Assembly: GCA_023362775.1 (NCBI GenBank)
Contig: JALMGJ010000017.1
Location: 22,599,001 to 22,663,000 of the forward strand
Source: Charina bottae
Lineage: Eukaryota > Chordata > Lepidosauria > Squamata > Charinaidae
DNA: 64,000 bases
Direction: 5' to 3'
How positions within the stretch are numbered: the stretch's first letter is position 1; each line of letters starts with the position of its first letter. Below the pieces are notes generated by a model that saw only the letters and a list, made by a program, of their open reading frames with translations, did no database searches and was not told the origin of the DNA. Of the stretch, positions 1 to 14,400 are shown piece by piece. A program made the translations under genes and the position numbers.

Positions 1-59
1 TACAAAGGGTCTTCTTATCTGCAAAATTACCCAAACCTGCCTTCCTCCCTGCAGTGAGA

Positions 60-215
60 CTAAGTACTGAAGGGAACTATTTATTTATTTATATTTATTA
101 TTTCAATTTATATGACTGCCCATCTCTAATGCATGGCTCTGGGCAGCTAACAGCATTTAGAAACACCATATAACAACGTAACAATAATACATATATAATC
201 AGCAACTGAGGTAAA
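60..215 (-). mobile_element. CR1 LINE 3' tail fragment
   Basis: A run of ATTT repeats is followed by a stretch reading like the reverse complement of the CR1 3' end (gctctgggcagcta, then an A-rich part). Only the tail is present. The same signature recurs at 9270, 15515 and 38565. Confidence 0.55.
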
Positions 216-1219
216 AAACCAAAACAGCCAGCAGACAAATCAACACCACCACGGCACAGGCTCTGCCACACATCTGGATCCCCAAGCTCAGCAATACAAT
301 CATGTACTGTATTTCAGGCCCTGCAGAAGGCCAGCAGGGGGCGGGCTAATCTAATCTCTGGGGGAAAGATATTCTAAAGGGCGAATGCAAGTTTGTATAT
401 GTGGGGGAGACATAGAGCAGGTATTTGCACACATATACAGAAACTGAAATTATATTTTCCATGGTTTAAATGGTCTGTTATCCTAGTTGAATATTTTTTT
501 AAATATTATTTGGGACTTCAATCTCTCTCAGAATTCTGAACAAATCAATCCTCCATGCTTACAAGAGTGACTTTTCCTCTGTTTGCGATGGGAGCTTATG
601 AAATTTCAACCACCACCAGAAGCAATGAGAATCCTACCTGAACTTTCAGCTCTGAATGACTGTAGTACTGCTCTGTAATGAATGGATAGTAATTCAAGGT
701 GCATTAACAGATGGCAATCCTTTTATATGCTAATTTGTCTTTGAATTGACTAAACAATATTGTGTGAGCCACTCAGAAAGGTACATGTCATATTGCTAAT
801 TTGTGGCTTTATTGCTTCATTCAAATGAGGTAATGACCTTTTTATTTTATCAGATCCCATTGTGCTGCTCAGAAGAAAGATTCCTCTAAACTAAACATGT
901 ATGACGTTAAGCCTTACAGTAAAAGTAACCTCCAGTTGTAAATGGGGAAAGTATCAAGCAAAACGTAATGTAATTGAATGTAATTCTTTCTTTAGAAGAC
1001 AATTGCTATTCATTTTTATGAATACATACATATTTGAAGAAAAGAAATCTGCAACTTCTTTGGAAAGCTGAATACCTTTTTTTTTTAAAGAGCAATCTAA
1101 AGTTAACTCATAGGATTATCAACAGTATGGCCCTTAGCAAACTATATTAAACTACTTTGCTGCAACGGGGCTGGACAGGAGAACACCTCAGTTGCTTTAG
1201 CAGCACAAACACTCTAAAA

Positions 1220-1354
1220 CAGTGTTTCTCAACCTTGGCCACTTTAAGATGTCTGGACTTCAACTCCCAGAATTCCCCAGCCAGTATGGCTGGCTGGGGA
1301 ATTCTGGGAGTTGAAGTCCAGACATCTTAATGTGGCCAAGGTTGAGAAACACTG
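1220..1354. mobile_element. Palindromic hAT MITE with 8-bp TSD
   Basis: This 135-bp unit is an almost perfect inverted repeat, beginning CAGTGTTTCTCAACCTTGG and ending with its complement; the two arms meet near 1285. It is flanked by a perfect 8-bp duplication CTCTAAAA at 1212-1219 and 1355-1362, the hAT target-site length. There is no coding capacity. A related copy lies at 62361-62495. Transcribed RNA would fold into a long hairpin 145 bases past the exon 9 donor. Confidence 0.93.
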
Positions 1355-1498
1355 CTCTAAAATAATCATTATGTGAATTAATCAAAGAACCAGGTTAAAC
1401 AAACAGCTAGCATGCAAGAAATTACAAGGCAGCCCCATTTCAGAATGTCTAATTTGTCAGAATCTGCCAATACTTCACTATCTCATTTTCAGACTTAC

Positions 1499-1673
1499 CT
1501 GTATTTCTAGCTCCTTGCCCAGTAGTTTTATCAATGCTTTCTAGCTCTGTCACCCTGTTCTGGAGGGACTCAACGCTACTCTTCATGCTGTCTGCTTCTT
1601 CCCAGTTCTGTCGGAAAGGCCGAATCTCCTTGTCTAGTTCTTTCAGCTTCTCGGCTTGACTATCTATTACCCG
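1499..1673 (-). CDS. TRAF3: TRAF3 coding exon 9 (coiled coil)
   Basis: This exon is 175 bp, 58 codons plus one base (phase 1), with acceptor TTCTAAAAG and donor GTAAGTCTG. It encodes the second half of the coiled coil, including [18 protein letters not shown] and [14 protein letters not shown], and ends GARNT plus a G. The next exon, which should encode TRAF-C/MATH, is not within the 1498 bases left. Confidence 0.96.
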
Positions 1674-3592
1674 CTTTTAGAAAACAGTAAATTGCATAAA
1701 CAGAGAAGAACCTCAAGGAAAGCAACATACAGGGAACACTTAATACTGTATTAATATATAATATTTATATAAGAATTTCAAATATTTGAATTTCAAATGC
1801 AACATGAAAGGAGTTCTGATTCCTGGTCTTCAATGGACCAAGGTATATCAGTAGGACTTTTGCCCCTTGCTACTAGCAATGCTTTCAGTACTGAGTGAAG
1901 GACTAGCATAAATGGCTAGTGTTTGGATAATAAGCTAAATGAGAATTCTGCCTCATTAAGAAGCTCAGTTCTAGAAACTCATTATTTCCTACTGTATCTA
2001 AATCAAAGTATATTTGGAAAAAAATTGCCATCACCATTACAGAACACAATGCATTTATGGGCTGAATTTCAGGCATCCTTTCTAATACAATACATTGCCC
2101 CACACAATTTGAAAGAGCAGAAATTTTAACCAGAAGCAATTGCAATCACAGGATTTGAAATGACAAGTATTATTATTCAAAACCAACTTTGTATTTTAGA
2201 TACAATATTTGCTCCAGATATAAAGTTCTAGACAGTATCTACATTTCTATACCAGGCAAAAGAAGAGAAAACTGTGATTTCTGAATCATTCCTATCAGTT
2301 CCCACCATTGATGGGAACTCCTACTCAGTACCAAACTATAATATTTCCCAGCCATATTAATATTTGGTTAAGATTTTTAAGCAAATAATTCATTTATTAC
2401 ATTTAATCAATTGCACCATGAGGTTGCAGAATAATTGGCCAGGGCAGATAATTTCTTCTTGATCTAGAAGGAGAGCAAGAGGAGACACATCTTGCCTTCT
2501 GGGTGGTTTGATAAACTGTGCCTAATTTGGAAGTAAAAGCAAGCCAGGGAGAGGGAATTTTAGTATACAAAAAAAAAAGAAAAAAGAAAAGAGGAGCTCA
2601 AAGCTTAGCTCAAAATTTCTAGAGTGAAATTATGGCTTGATGCTACAGATGAAGAACTCTGCTTTTCTCAATTTTTCACCCATTATAAAAAAAGGAAACA
2701 TGTTCTCAAACTCTTTCAGTTTATTGAATCATTGAAGAACCATGCAGAAAAGTAACTACTTAACCCAGCGGCATTTCAGAATTATTTTTCTTCCCCAATT
2801 ATGGCATTTGAAAATTCAGTGGAAATGCCACATTTTCTCATAATTAAAAAAAAAGATACAAAATTGCTGAACAAGACTTTATGTTCTAGAATATGACCTC
2901 AATAGACTGCTAAATCACATAGCCATGCCTAAATTGAGCTATGCCCTGTCTTTCCTCCAAAAAAATTCATTTTAAAAAAGTTGCCCGGAATGTATTTCCT
3001 TTATCAAAAAGAATCAATTAGTTCTGCACTAATAAAACTATATAGAGCTATACCTTTATTATTTTAACTCACTGATTTGGAGAAAGGAAAGTTATTGACA
3101 ATTATAACCAGGCTAACTGTATATACAATACGTGTGTAATTTACATTGTTAAATGAGTGCTGCTATTTAAGGTAGAAAAGTGACATTTACACACATTTCT
3201 ATTTACAAACAATGATATATAATCTCACCATAAAAATCTGTATCTCAGAGCTGGATTCACATATTGCACTAAGCCAAAATCAAATAAACCACAACATGGC
3301 TTAGCACAGTATATGAGCCCAGATGAAGTTACTTTTTAGAAACAATTTAATAAAGATTTGTGCAATCTACTAATCTCTGAGAACTCAAATGATAGGGAAG
3401 TTGAAATGAAAATGAAGAACTTGTTTCCTTTCATTAAAATAAAACTTGCTTATAATTCCTATCTGTTTTATATATTTTGGGGGTTAGAGTTCTTCCTTGG
3501 TCAAATGCTGAAACTCATCCATTTGCGTTTTTGTCTAGTGAAAAAGTGTGTGTGTGTGTGTGCGTGTATACTATATACTATATATATATACT

Positions 3593-3655
<63 letters not shown>

Positions 3656-3718
3656 TACTATATACATCTATATACTATATACTATATACACTATATACAT
3701 ATATACATATATACATAT

Positions 3719-3758
<40 letters not shown>

Positions 3759-6700
3759 CTTCATGAAGATGACCAAGAAGGAACCACCAAGATACATCTG
3801 TATTGCACAGCCATGTTTTTCTGAACACATATCTATTCAGAAATAGCTTATTCCTTGGGAAGTGTTTAAGTTTGCAGACTTAACTTGACTACACCTCACC
3901 ATGAAGACCAAAACCTAAGAAAATGGTTGCTGCTTTTTTTCTTTTACAGAGGAAGAGCCAAAATCTTACCTGTAAGTGATGTATTTTAGATTCATTACTC
4001 CGCAGCATTTCCTTCTGTCTCTCAATTTCTATTTCAAAGCTACAAATTTGATTATGTAAAGTTTGTATGCTCTTGTTCTTTTCCAAGCTTTCATTCTGGA
4101 GCATGGCCACCTGAAAAAAATTCTACAATTACTCCTCCAAATGTGGAAAAGTATCAACTATCTCTCATGCTCAATGAACTGCAAAAGAAGTAGGATGATG
4201 ATGGTAGTTGTATCATCCTGCTTTGTCTCTTAAACAGAAAAACCCACTGGGGATTAGTTCCGTGGCCAAGACTGAAGCTATTATATATGTGGCAATTAAG
4301 TGAACCTACAAGTAAATGATGAAAGCCAAAATCAGCCTGCAATAATTTTATGAATGAAATCACACAAAGGAAAATATGAAAGAGGAGGGAAAATGCCTTG
4401 TTGATAGTCCTTGAAAGTAATCAATCTATGCTCTTGTTTTCTTAAAATTATCAGCCAACGTTCTAGACTTGTAGAACAGTACCATAAAGAATTGCTAACT
4501 AGCATGTTTATTCACAGCATGCATCACCCACAAGGACTTTCACATGATTCATCAGTGTTTTTCTTCCTTAAAAATATCTTGCACCTGGAATTCAGTCCTC
4601 TTGTCTTGCCAAAGGCACGTTCTATATATTTGAAACAGAAAGCAACTAGAGAAAATGTCCATGTAAAGCAAACCATATTGCAAACTGCTAAGGATAAACA
4701 TCTGTGATCTATCCAAACTGGAACTGGCTATCTATAACAGTAAAAACACACCAGTATATACAAAAGATAATATCCATTTTTTTACCATAAGTAATCAAAC
4801 TGCATAAGACCAACTAACCCATATATATACACACACACATATATACATACATATATACATATAAACTGTGTGTTCTCCCAACAGTTCTTGTTTCCTTGCT
4901 GTGAAACCTGAACAGAATTTGCAGAATGCTGAACTTGAAAAAGCACAGAAACACAATGAAGATGTATGTCCAAGCCACAGCAAACCTCTAACAAGTTTAT
5001 TTAGCTTATTTCATATAGTTTCAGAGCCAGCTTCACTACTCAGGCAGATTAGGTAACTTTCCAAGGTGTTAACACACAAGCAGTGTTTGCCATCCCAGAA
5101 GTAGTGCTGTATATTCAGACTAAGTTCCCTTCAGCTCTATGAACAAGTGTTTATCCTAGAATCCTCTCAGGACACACCCACAATACCTTTTCACATATTC
5201 CAGCTTAAGATGGCAAAGCAACAACACAAAATCAAAAGCAATATAATATGCAAAGATGAAATGATTCCTGACTATTTTAGAAAGGATGCATATAACGTTA
5301 TTCAGATTCTATGTTGTCACTTCTTGCATGTAATATGGGGCTGGAATCTGTGGCCCTTCAGATGCTTTTGGTCTGCAACCTCCACTTTTACATGGCTACT
5401 GGACTATATTGCCCTGGGCAGCTGGGACTTGGAATCTAAGAGGTCCCGAAATATACAATACCATAACATAATAACCTCTGACACTTTTCATATTCTGCCT
5501 TTTTATTAAGACAACTTGTATAACAGAATGTTTCAGAAATTATTATCATAAGCCAGGTCACACATTATCTGAGCAAACCTCTCAGATAGTAACGATTTTG
5601 AAAAGATGCCTATTACTATGTCCCAGGCCATTTTTCCCAAACTGGTGCTTTCCAGAAGTTTTGACCAATTCTCATCAAAGGCCATGCAACTTGGGAATCA
5701 TTGGAGTTGAAATCCAATATAACTAGGGAGCACCAGGTCTAAGGAAAAATATTTCAAAAGAAATATTTCATCACTTATGAAGCTTTATTAAAGATGAGAA
5801 TGGGGTACAGATTTCACTTTAGATGACCAATACTGATACTTGAAAGCCAGACTCATTCTATTTTTTTTAAACAATAAGGCACTGACATCATACTTCTGAA
5901 AAAAAAGACTTGAATTTGTAACTTGTTTCTACCCAACAAAAATAACAAAGTCAATGTTTCTGAAGAAACAACTGTTTAATTGCAATTTAAGTATGTCAAA
6001 TGCTAGGGCTGTTCTTATGTGTCAGATTCAAAGGCAAAAAATGTTTCAGAGTATGTGTCTGCAGCTCCTTAAACTAAACACATCTTTTTTCAGGATTGTG
6101 AAGGAACAGCTATACAATACTGGGAAAAGACAAATCTACTTTATGCTATTGCATATGGATATGAGATGAGTATCCTCATGCATTCCAAGGCACCTTCTTG
6201 AGCTGCACAATTGTATTAGATATTACTTCTACCTTTGAGCCACCTTGGACAGAAAACATAGTTTTTGTATCTTTCCTATTATGTTACTGAGATATTCTAG
6301 GCTTACAGAACATTAGAATAGCAACTGTGCTTTGGTGAGGTAGTTGAGAACTTTGGCTATTAACTTTGAATTGTTAATATTGCATACATTGTGGAATCTC
6401 TTATTCCATCTCTCCATTTTGTCTGTTTTTCTTGGAGCATGGACAACCCATTTAATGAGAAATACCAAAACAGAAGCACAACTCTCTAAAAGTATGGATG
6501 TTCCCTGGTATTTCTCTCTTGTTGATTGGGAATGGGGGTGGGGTAGAAAGGAGAGTAATTTCAGTATCAGCAGTGATGCTCATCCTTTCTCTCTGAAATA
6601 CCTAAGGCATTGTGAGAATGCACACAAGTTTCAGACATCTGCATGGGCACTAGTGATTTTGAGAAGTGCACAAAGTAATAATCAACATGTAACACATTAA

Positions 6701-9700
6701 ACTGATTTAGTTTAGAATACTCCTGTTAAAATGGAAAATAATTACTTCTTCTGTTATTATGCAGGAAAGCCAACATCATGATAGGAGGGTTTATTTCATT
6801 GTAATAGAACATGGGAATACTGAAATGTGTATTTCAGGAAGTCCAATGTTAAAAAATGTATATGCTGGAGTGTGCTATATTTATTATTATATTTATTATT
6901 CTATCTGGGGGAGTAAAGGGGAAAAAACAGGAATAAAAAAGCCTGGAGTGAGTAGAAGTTTAAGTATGCAATTTCATGATCCAACAAGTAGAATAAATGG
7001 ATAAACCTTACTTTGCAATAAAATATAGCAGAAATTAATTCTGTGAATGATGCATTGTAATTCTGTGAGCATTTTTAAAAAAAAAACAGAAATGCACTAA
7101 CATTTCTGGTACAGCCTCTGTTAGAGATTGTTAATCAGTTGTAAATGACAAAAGTTCTATTATTAAAAGCCCCCAACCCATTTCTTTATAAGACGAACCC
7201 AATGGGAAATACTTTATGAGAAGCAACCACTTAAGAGCATAAGATGAATATACTATTGATTCATGAAAAGTCTCAATATTTATTTTTAACTATGATGCAG
7301 CTTGGTTTGAATTTGGTCTTAAATCCTGAAGTTAAAGTAATTTCATGAAACTGAAGAGTACTTAAGTAGCCATTCCAAACTCCAGAATTTTACCTGTGCT
7401 CAATTAGTAAAATATATTAGATATGAAAGATAATGTGAGCAGGAGATGTACCTTATTTTCTAGACAATTACTCCACTCTTTCAATAAGTCTACATGCTGC
7501 ACTGCTGAGGTGGCTTCATGTGCTTTAACTTGCTGATTTGTTCCCTGTGACAAAGAATATATTTTAGCCAGCTTCATTTCTTAACAAAACCTTAACAAAA
7601 CTGAAATGTAGCACCGGCCCATCTACAATTAAACAATATTTTATATTGACCCACTGATGCATTTTCAAACATATTACTGAAAACCTATTTTAATAAAACG
7701 ATACAAACAACAACACAGATTCAAGTTTCCAATAATTAGTGATGGGCCAAAAACTCTTCCTACATATTTAAAAACACAACTATTTTATAAATATTTCAAA
7801 TGACATTTCAGAATCATTTATCTAACTGAAGGTTATATAGTATATTTTTGAACAGTAAAAGATCAATCCACCAAATGCTGCTCTGTAGCAAATAATTATC
7901 ACAAAAAGGTGGCAAGAACCTGACCTTTCTATAGTGTTGCCAGTATTTCTTTAAAATATTAATTATGAACCATCCACTCATCCTCTATTAAACCATCTCT
8001 TCCTTTGACTGTTTTACCATGCAAATGTTAAGTTCCCTTATCCTTACAGTAAACTCCACTGGGAAAGCATCCTGCACTGCACCCAGATATTGGGTGCTGG
8101 GCAACCTTCCATCTTTATACCTGGTATGTGCAAATGGGTGGGGGAATGACATTTTTTTCTTTCTCACACTAGTAAAACTGGGATGATTTACAGGAGATTC
8201 AGTCAGACAAACTAAAAATATTTCACAGAGCACACTGTTACAAGATGTGACAGACATCAATTTAAAGGGAGTCTAGACAAATTCACAGAGAATAAAGTTA
8301 TCAGTAACAATATGCCACTGTATACCATCTTCTGTGGAAGAAAAGGAAAGTTGATTTCTTCCTAGAAATATCTAGTTGGTTGTGTAGTGATGATATGGTA
8401 AGACTACTGGCTCTGAGATATTTGCATGATTTGCATGATTTTAAAGTTCTGTGGCAGCACGTAGCTGACCTTGACCAATCTCAAAAACTAAGTATATTCA
8501 GCCTTGGTAGACAACCAGCCTACAGGCTTGGTGGGGTTGGGGGGGGAGACACATCTTGCAAGAAGGCAATGGTAAATTATAGCACTACTGTTGTGAAGAA
8601 AACTACGTGGATATGTCCATGAAGTCATAAAAATTGAGCTTCAACAATGTGTTTGCAGGATGGAATAATAGAAAGGATAGGAAGTTGGACTTTATTAACA
8701 GTGTGGTTGTAAGGGCAAGAGTTGTAACAGTTATTTTCTTAGTTGTATTAAAATTCCATAGGAGCAGAACTTGGTGGATTGGATATCAAAATTTCTAGGT
8801 TATCAAAATGCTCTTGTACATAGATGAGCAGTCTGAGCTGAATAGATTGAAATAAAAAAAAAGTTAGACCTAATTCTTCTATCCCAGAAATAGTAGCACT
8901 AACTGCTTTAACAGAGTAAAATTCCCTACTCTAAAGAGTGTACAGAACACTTCAATGCTGTTAGACACAATACATCTCCCCATCTTACATAAGATAATTA
9001 CAGAACAAATAATATATAGAGTATATAAGGAAAAGACTATTTGCCATTCATTTCTGTCATACTATATTTTAGTACATATGACATTTTGATAAAGAATTAT
9101 TATGCAGATTAAGTTACAAATGTAGTATTTTTATAAATGTCAATATGTACATTGTGTTTCATATATTCAAACTATATGTATACACATACATATACTCAAA
9201 CACACAACATAAAAATAAAAAAGGAACAGGAAGCAATGCTAACACGACAGACTATTTCTTCTTAGAGCAATTGTGTTTTATTTATTTATTTATTTAAATT
9301 TCTATAGCCGCCCATCTCAACCAAGTGACTCTGGGCGGCGAACAATTATAACAATTATATGCAAATGTTATATGCAAAGTTTAATGTTTTTGCTTTTATC
9401 AAGCACTCAGTGCCAATTGGTGTTTAGAATCTTTTAGAAGAAGATAATTTATTTGTCTTGTTACCTCTTACTGATCTTATGGCATGGCTATATGAGAAAT
9501 ATAACCCAATTTTAAACAGTGAGAATTGTAGCTCTGTATGGGACTTGGATTACACTATTCTTCCTTCCCAAAATATTGAAAAGTATTAAACTATGGGGGA
9601 CATAGGATTTTGTGGATTCAACTTTGGATTTAAAAAGGGGCAGTTAATATTCAAGTAAATAAAATTAAATCACAACTCACAAGTCTGCAAGCTAGATTAG

Positions 9701-11353
9701 TTTGGAGAGAGAAAAAAGACATGCAGGGTTTTTATTTGACTGAACTACACTTTATCCATATCCTTCTTAATATAACTCTCTTGTTGGATTTTAACAGTGA
9801 TATCAAATAAGCAATTTATAGAAAAACTTGTAATGCACGAACTTAAAATATAGTATATACACAGCATAAAAAGGTAAAGGTTCCCCCCGCACATTTGTGC
9901 AGTCGTGTCCGACTCTAGGGGCCGGTGCTCATCTCCGTTTGTTAGCCGAAGAGCCAGCGTTGTCCGAAGACGCTTCCACGGTCATGTGGCCACATGACGC
10001 ACGCGGAACGCTGTTACCTACCCACTGAAGTGGTACCTATTCATCTACTTGCATTTGCATGCTTTCGAATTGCTAGGTTGGCAAGAGCTGGGGCGAGTGC
10101 GGGAGCTCACTCCGTCACACAGCATAGCCTTGCTAAAAAAAAAGGCCCATCTTCTACTATACTAATTTGTTTTTTAGTTTTTATTTTCAGGAGTTAGACA
10201 ACAAGTCTATTCACACATACATTAAGATTGCTATCAGATTCATACTAGGCTAATATATTTAGTTTTCTTAAACACAATCCACTAAACTCTGAATCTATAT
10301 CTGTAAAATTCGCCATAGCAGAAGTTATACAACAGTTTTTAGCCTGTTATGGATTTGATCCCACTCAAACAGGAAGAATTGGAATGTTTCTTTTCTGAAG
10401 AAAAATGTATCCCTGAAACAGCTGAAATAATCACAGTCTGCTTTTTTGAGTTAAAAATGTGTCTTGCATATTCTAAATTTGATATTCAAAACTCTTTAAA
10501 CCATTTAAATTTCTAAAGTATGAAAAAAAAGAAAAGAAAAAGGACATTAGATCCAATACGTAGCTTTAAATCACTCAAGCAACTGGATGCATTCTCTCTT
10601 CATGGATAACAAGAGACATCAAGTCCAATCCAGAGAGTTATTAATATTTTCTTATTGCAGACTTTCATCAAGTATATAAATCATTATATACTGACCTGAA
10701 AAATGCAGCCATAACGCTTAAAACTACAGGTACTTGGGGCATTAATACATTCTGACAAATGTGCATTCAACTGTAATAGGAAAAAAATGTGAGTTTTTTG
10801 GGGGGATGGAAAATGTATGCACAATAAGATTAAAAATATATAGGGGATGCAATACAAGTATGTATTGTGTGGTTGATTGGTTTTAGTTTGTTTTAAAACC
10901 ATGTGTTCATATTACCTCCAGTTGTACTTGAGGGTATACACATACACATGTAATCACAGGAACATTCCAGTAGAATATACAGATTGACACATTTACAGTG
11001 AAACCTAATCTAATAATCATTTCAGCTAATTTCAAAAGGATTTTGGTGTGTTTTTACTGAAAAGCCAATTTTTCAAGAGGCACATTAAGTAACCTTGTGG
11101 ACCAATCATTCTGGATAGAGGTTTCACTGTATTAATGCACATCCTTCCCCTTCAGACCTCCTCCCAAATTTTTAATTCAAAACAGATTTTCATGCAAAAT
11201 TCTAGTGATAAGAAAATAGAACATTATGACAGAGACTTCAAACAAATATTGCATGAAACAAACATGTACATTTGTAAATTAAATTTTGATATTTACTAAA
11301 GCAGCACATAGAAATAAAAGTTGCTTAAGTAACAAGATATTGTTTCACTGCGC

Positions 11354-11404
<51 letters not shown>

Positions 11405-14400
11405 TATGCTAACAGCTAAGAGCAGTTGAGAACAAAGTAGATATGAGACAGGAAAAAGTCAAGTAGTAATAAAAGAATGGTCTTCATTGTTGCACAAAAA
11501 GCTTTTGGTTCCTTTAGGCATCACTGAATACTGCCTATACTGAAATCTTGGCTGTCTCATACAGTGCCTGTAGTCTTTAACATGCCTTGTTCCTCAGCCC
11601 TCCACTTACAACTAATGGAGATATGACTCAGGATCATGGGGTCTCTAAAATCTCCACAACCCAACTTCTTGTATATGGCATATAGTAGATGTGTGAGAGG
11701 AAACAGTTTTAGATTTGCTCTACAGCATCAGAGTGAGAATAACTGCAGGTAACATAGGGTATGCCTCCATTTTTGCAATGACTAAGAACTTTTTAAAAAG
11801 ATGCTACAGAAGTTGAGGGGAAGAAATCCAAAAAACACAACTTCCTACAGTAATATTTTAGATCAAGAACTCATTATGTCCCAAGAAGTAACTTATTTAA
11901 AGTTGAATGGCATCATCCTAGCTAAAAATCTGTTAAGTATAAAGAAAACCGCACAAATTCATTTTCCTGAACAAAAATCTAGGAATTACTTTTCCTTCCA
12001 GACCTCACAACTTTATTTGGTCAGCTTCCTAGAAGGAAATACACCCCCATCTTTCATGCAAACATGCTCCCTGTACTACACTTATTTTTTGGTTGGAGCT
12101 CTCATATTAGTGAGAGCTTTTTCAAAATAGTGGAAGAGATTATTGTTTCACTGTTGGCATGACAGATGACTTAAGAAATAAGATGGAACTAGTGGCAACC
12201 ATATAGATTAGCTATTTCTGCTATTTCAGAATTTCATATAAACTTTCTTCATAAATTAAACTCAATAAAGTTTTCTCTCAAAAGCGTAACCTCAACTATG
12301 ATATTCATTTGTAAGCTTTATTCAACTGTAATGGCTTCTTCTGAATTTACTAAATGATCTAAACGTTACCTGCTCATTCCAAAACCTGGTCAAATCATTA
12401 GCATACACATCATTTCACAGTATTTGTGCGCTATTTCTTTCTGTAATGCCTCAAACCCTTCTCCAAAGCATTTCATTTTCAAGTGGAATACAATTCAATT
12501 TAGAGCTCAAGACTTGTCTGAGATTGTAATCCAGACTCTGGAAAACATGCAGCCAGATTGTTTCACATAGGAAATTCTCTTCCACCCCACCTTCCAATTT
12601 TCACTTCTATTTCCCAGCTAGTACTGAAACCACCAAATCCTTTTAACAACTTCGACATAAATACTGGGTATTGTGGGATAATTGTTCTATACATAGTTCA
12701 AATAAATCTTATGAATCTTTCCCTCCCTGCTTCAAACAAGTTTCCATGGGATCAGTAGACCTCTATTAAATGTTTTAATAAAAGAACGCATCCATATTAA
12801 TCCTCAGACCAATACATACACTACTCATACCATCATAAAAATTGTTCTAATTAGTGTCAATAAACTTGATTATAGTTATACACACTGAAGGTGAAGCATC
12901 ACATTACTTCAGTCAAACAGTTGCATAGTAATGCAAGCCATTACTATTCATTCAAACTGCAAAGAAAAATTGCTTGGAAGGATGTGGAATGCTAAATCAT
13001 CTTCCCAAATTTCTCCTCCAGTGCTTTTTTTAGCCCCTGGACATTTCTAGTTTTGGAGTTGGCTTGGAAAAGAAATTTGGGAATAAAATCATTAGAAAGG
13101 ACTGGAGAAGTGTTGACAATGAATGGTTAACCTATCTCCTGCACTGATTTTTGCTCAGACAGACAAAAAAAAAAGTCCACCTCTGAAGGTAATTTCTAAA
13201 TTTCATCTCAGGCTAAGTTTTCAACCCGATAACTGCATGACTGAGTCATCTTTAACATGGTTTCAGAAAATGCAGGATATAGATATTTGGGCTTTATATA
13301 TTATGTTATATTACATGTACAGTATATTACTTTAGTTCCCAGTACAAACAGCTTCTCAAATCAAAGAGAGTGTTGGAGGAAATAAATATGTGTTTCTGTG
13401 TGTGTTGCTTTCTTAGAAACTATTCTGCCATCATGATTGATTAATGCAAGTTATGAGGCAAAGACTACAGATTATCAACTCCATTGTTTATGTCATCCTA
13501 ATAGTCTAAAGGCTCTAAATTTACCAAGCAGTTACACAATCCTAATACTTAAAATTTCCTATACTATGTAAACATTACAAAGCACGAACAAGTTCTTCTG
13601 ATACCTGCAATAATTAAGAATTTTAATGCAGCTTATAATAAGGCTAAAGGGAAATAATTGTTGCAATCACTGCAGATATTTGTTTGTTTTAGAAACTGCA
13701 GCATTATTTCCTGGGAGCTTAGAAATACCTTTAAAGTTAAGTTCAGCAACAGAAAGACTTGTTCACTTGTTTTTCAAATGTATTGGAGCTGCTTCTGGCA
13801 AATTTCTTACATACTATTACAACAAACAGCATTCTACACTAAGTAATATAATACAGCATGTTACTGTATCTGATTTTATAAGCAGCTCTGCAATATGATG
13901 TTTTACCTCTTTTCTGAGGAGTGCTGAAACACTGCATTTATGAGGACATGTAACCATAACACAAGGGCAGTCTGCATCTTCATGTTTCTAAGAGGAAGAC
14001 AAGAGGAAAAGTCATGTACTCGCAAATTCATAATCACTTTTATAGTGTGGATATTAAAAACCTCCACTTCATATACCAATACTTGAGATCTGGAGAAAAA
14101 AATAAAGTGGTGAGGAATTAACCTGTTTCTTAAAACAGGTAACATGAATGTATAACCTAAGTCAATGTAATTTATTTTTAGCACCAAAATACATGCCTTT
14201 TAGAGATGCACAAAATGTTTCTTCCTCCAACCTGCCATTTCAAGTGTTCCAGGCTTCAAACAAAATTTACATTACCTTGAGTTCTACTGACTGGGAGTAT
14301 ATGTGCATGAATGATCTTATCCTGTCATTCTTTTTATCATAATGCATTTTGCTTGTTGGTTGTACAGCAACCAATCTCTTTGGGTTGATGATGCACCTCT

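Larger units (their letters stand above)
1..1498 (-). other. TRAF3 last intron (partial)
   Basis: This is AT-rich non-coding DNA between exon 9 and the unseen MATH exon. It contains a CR1 tail near the left edge and a palindromic hAT MITE. I see no TRAF-C coding sequence in it. Confidence 0.85.
4111..7451 (-). other. TRAF3 intron 7
   Basis: Intron with a short (CA/TATACA) microsatellite near 4826-4864 and two worn MITE-like pieces at about 5335-5460 and 5622-5757. No coding sequence recognised. Confidence 0.8.
7545..10695 (-). other. TRAF3 intron 6
   Basis: Intron containing a CR1 tail (9270-9360) and a Sauria SINE (9868-10121). Nothing else recognised. Confidence 0.8.

Noticed and set aside
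3358..3846. 162-codon frame rich in Tyr and Ile
   Set aside because: It translates a compound microsatellite.
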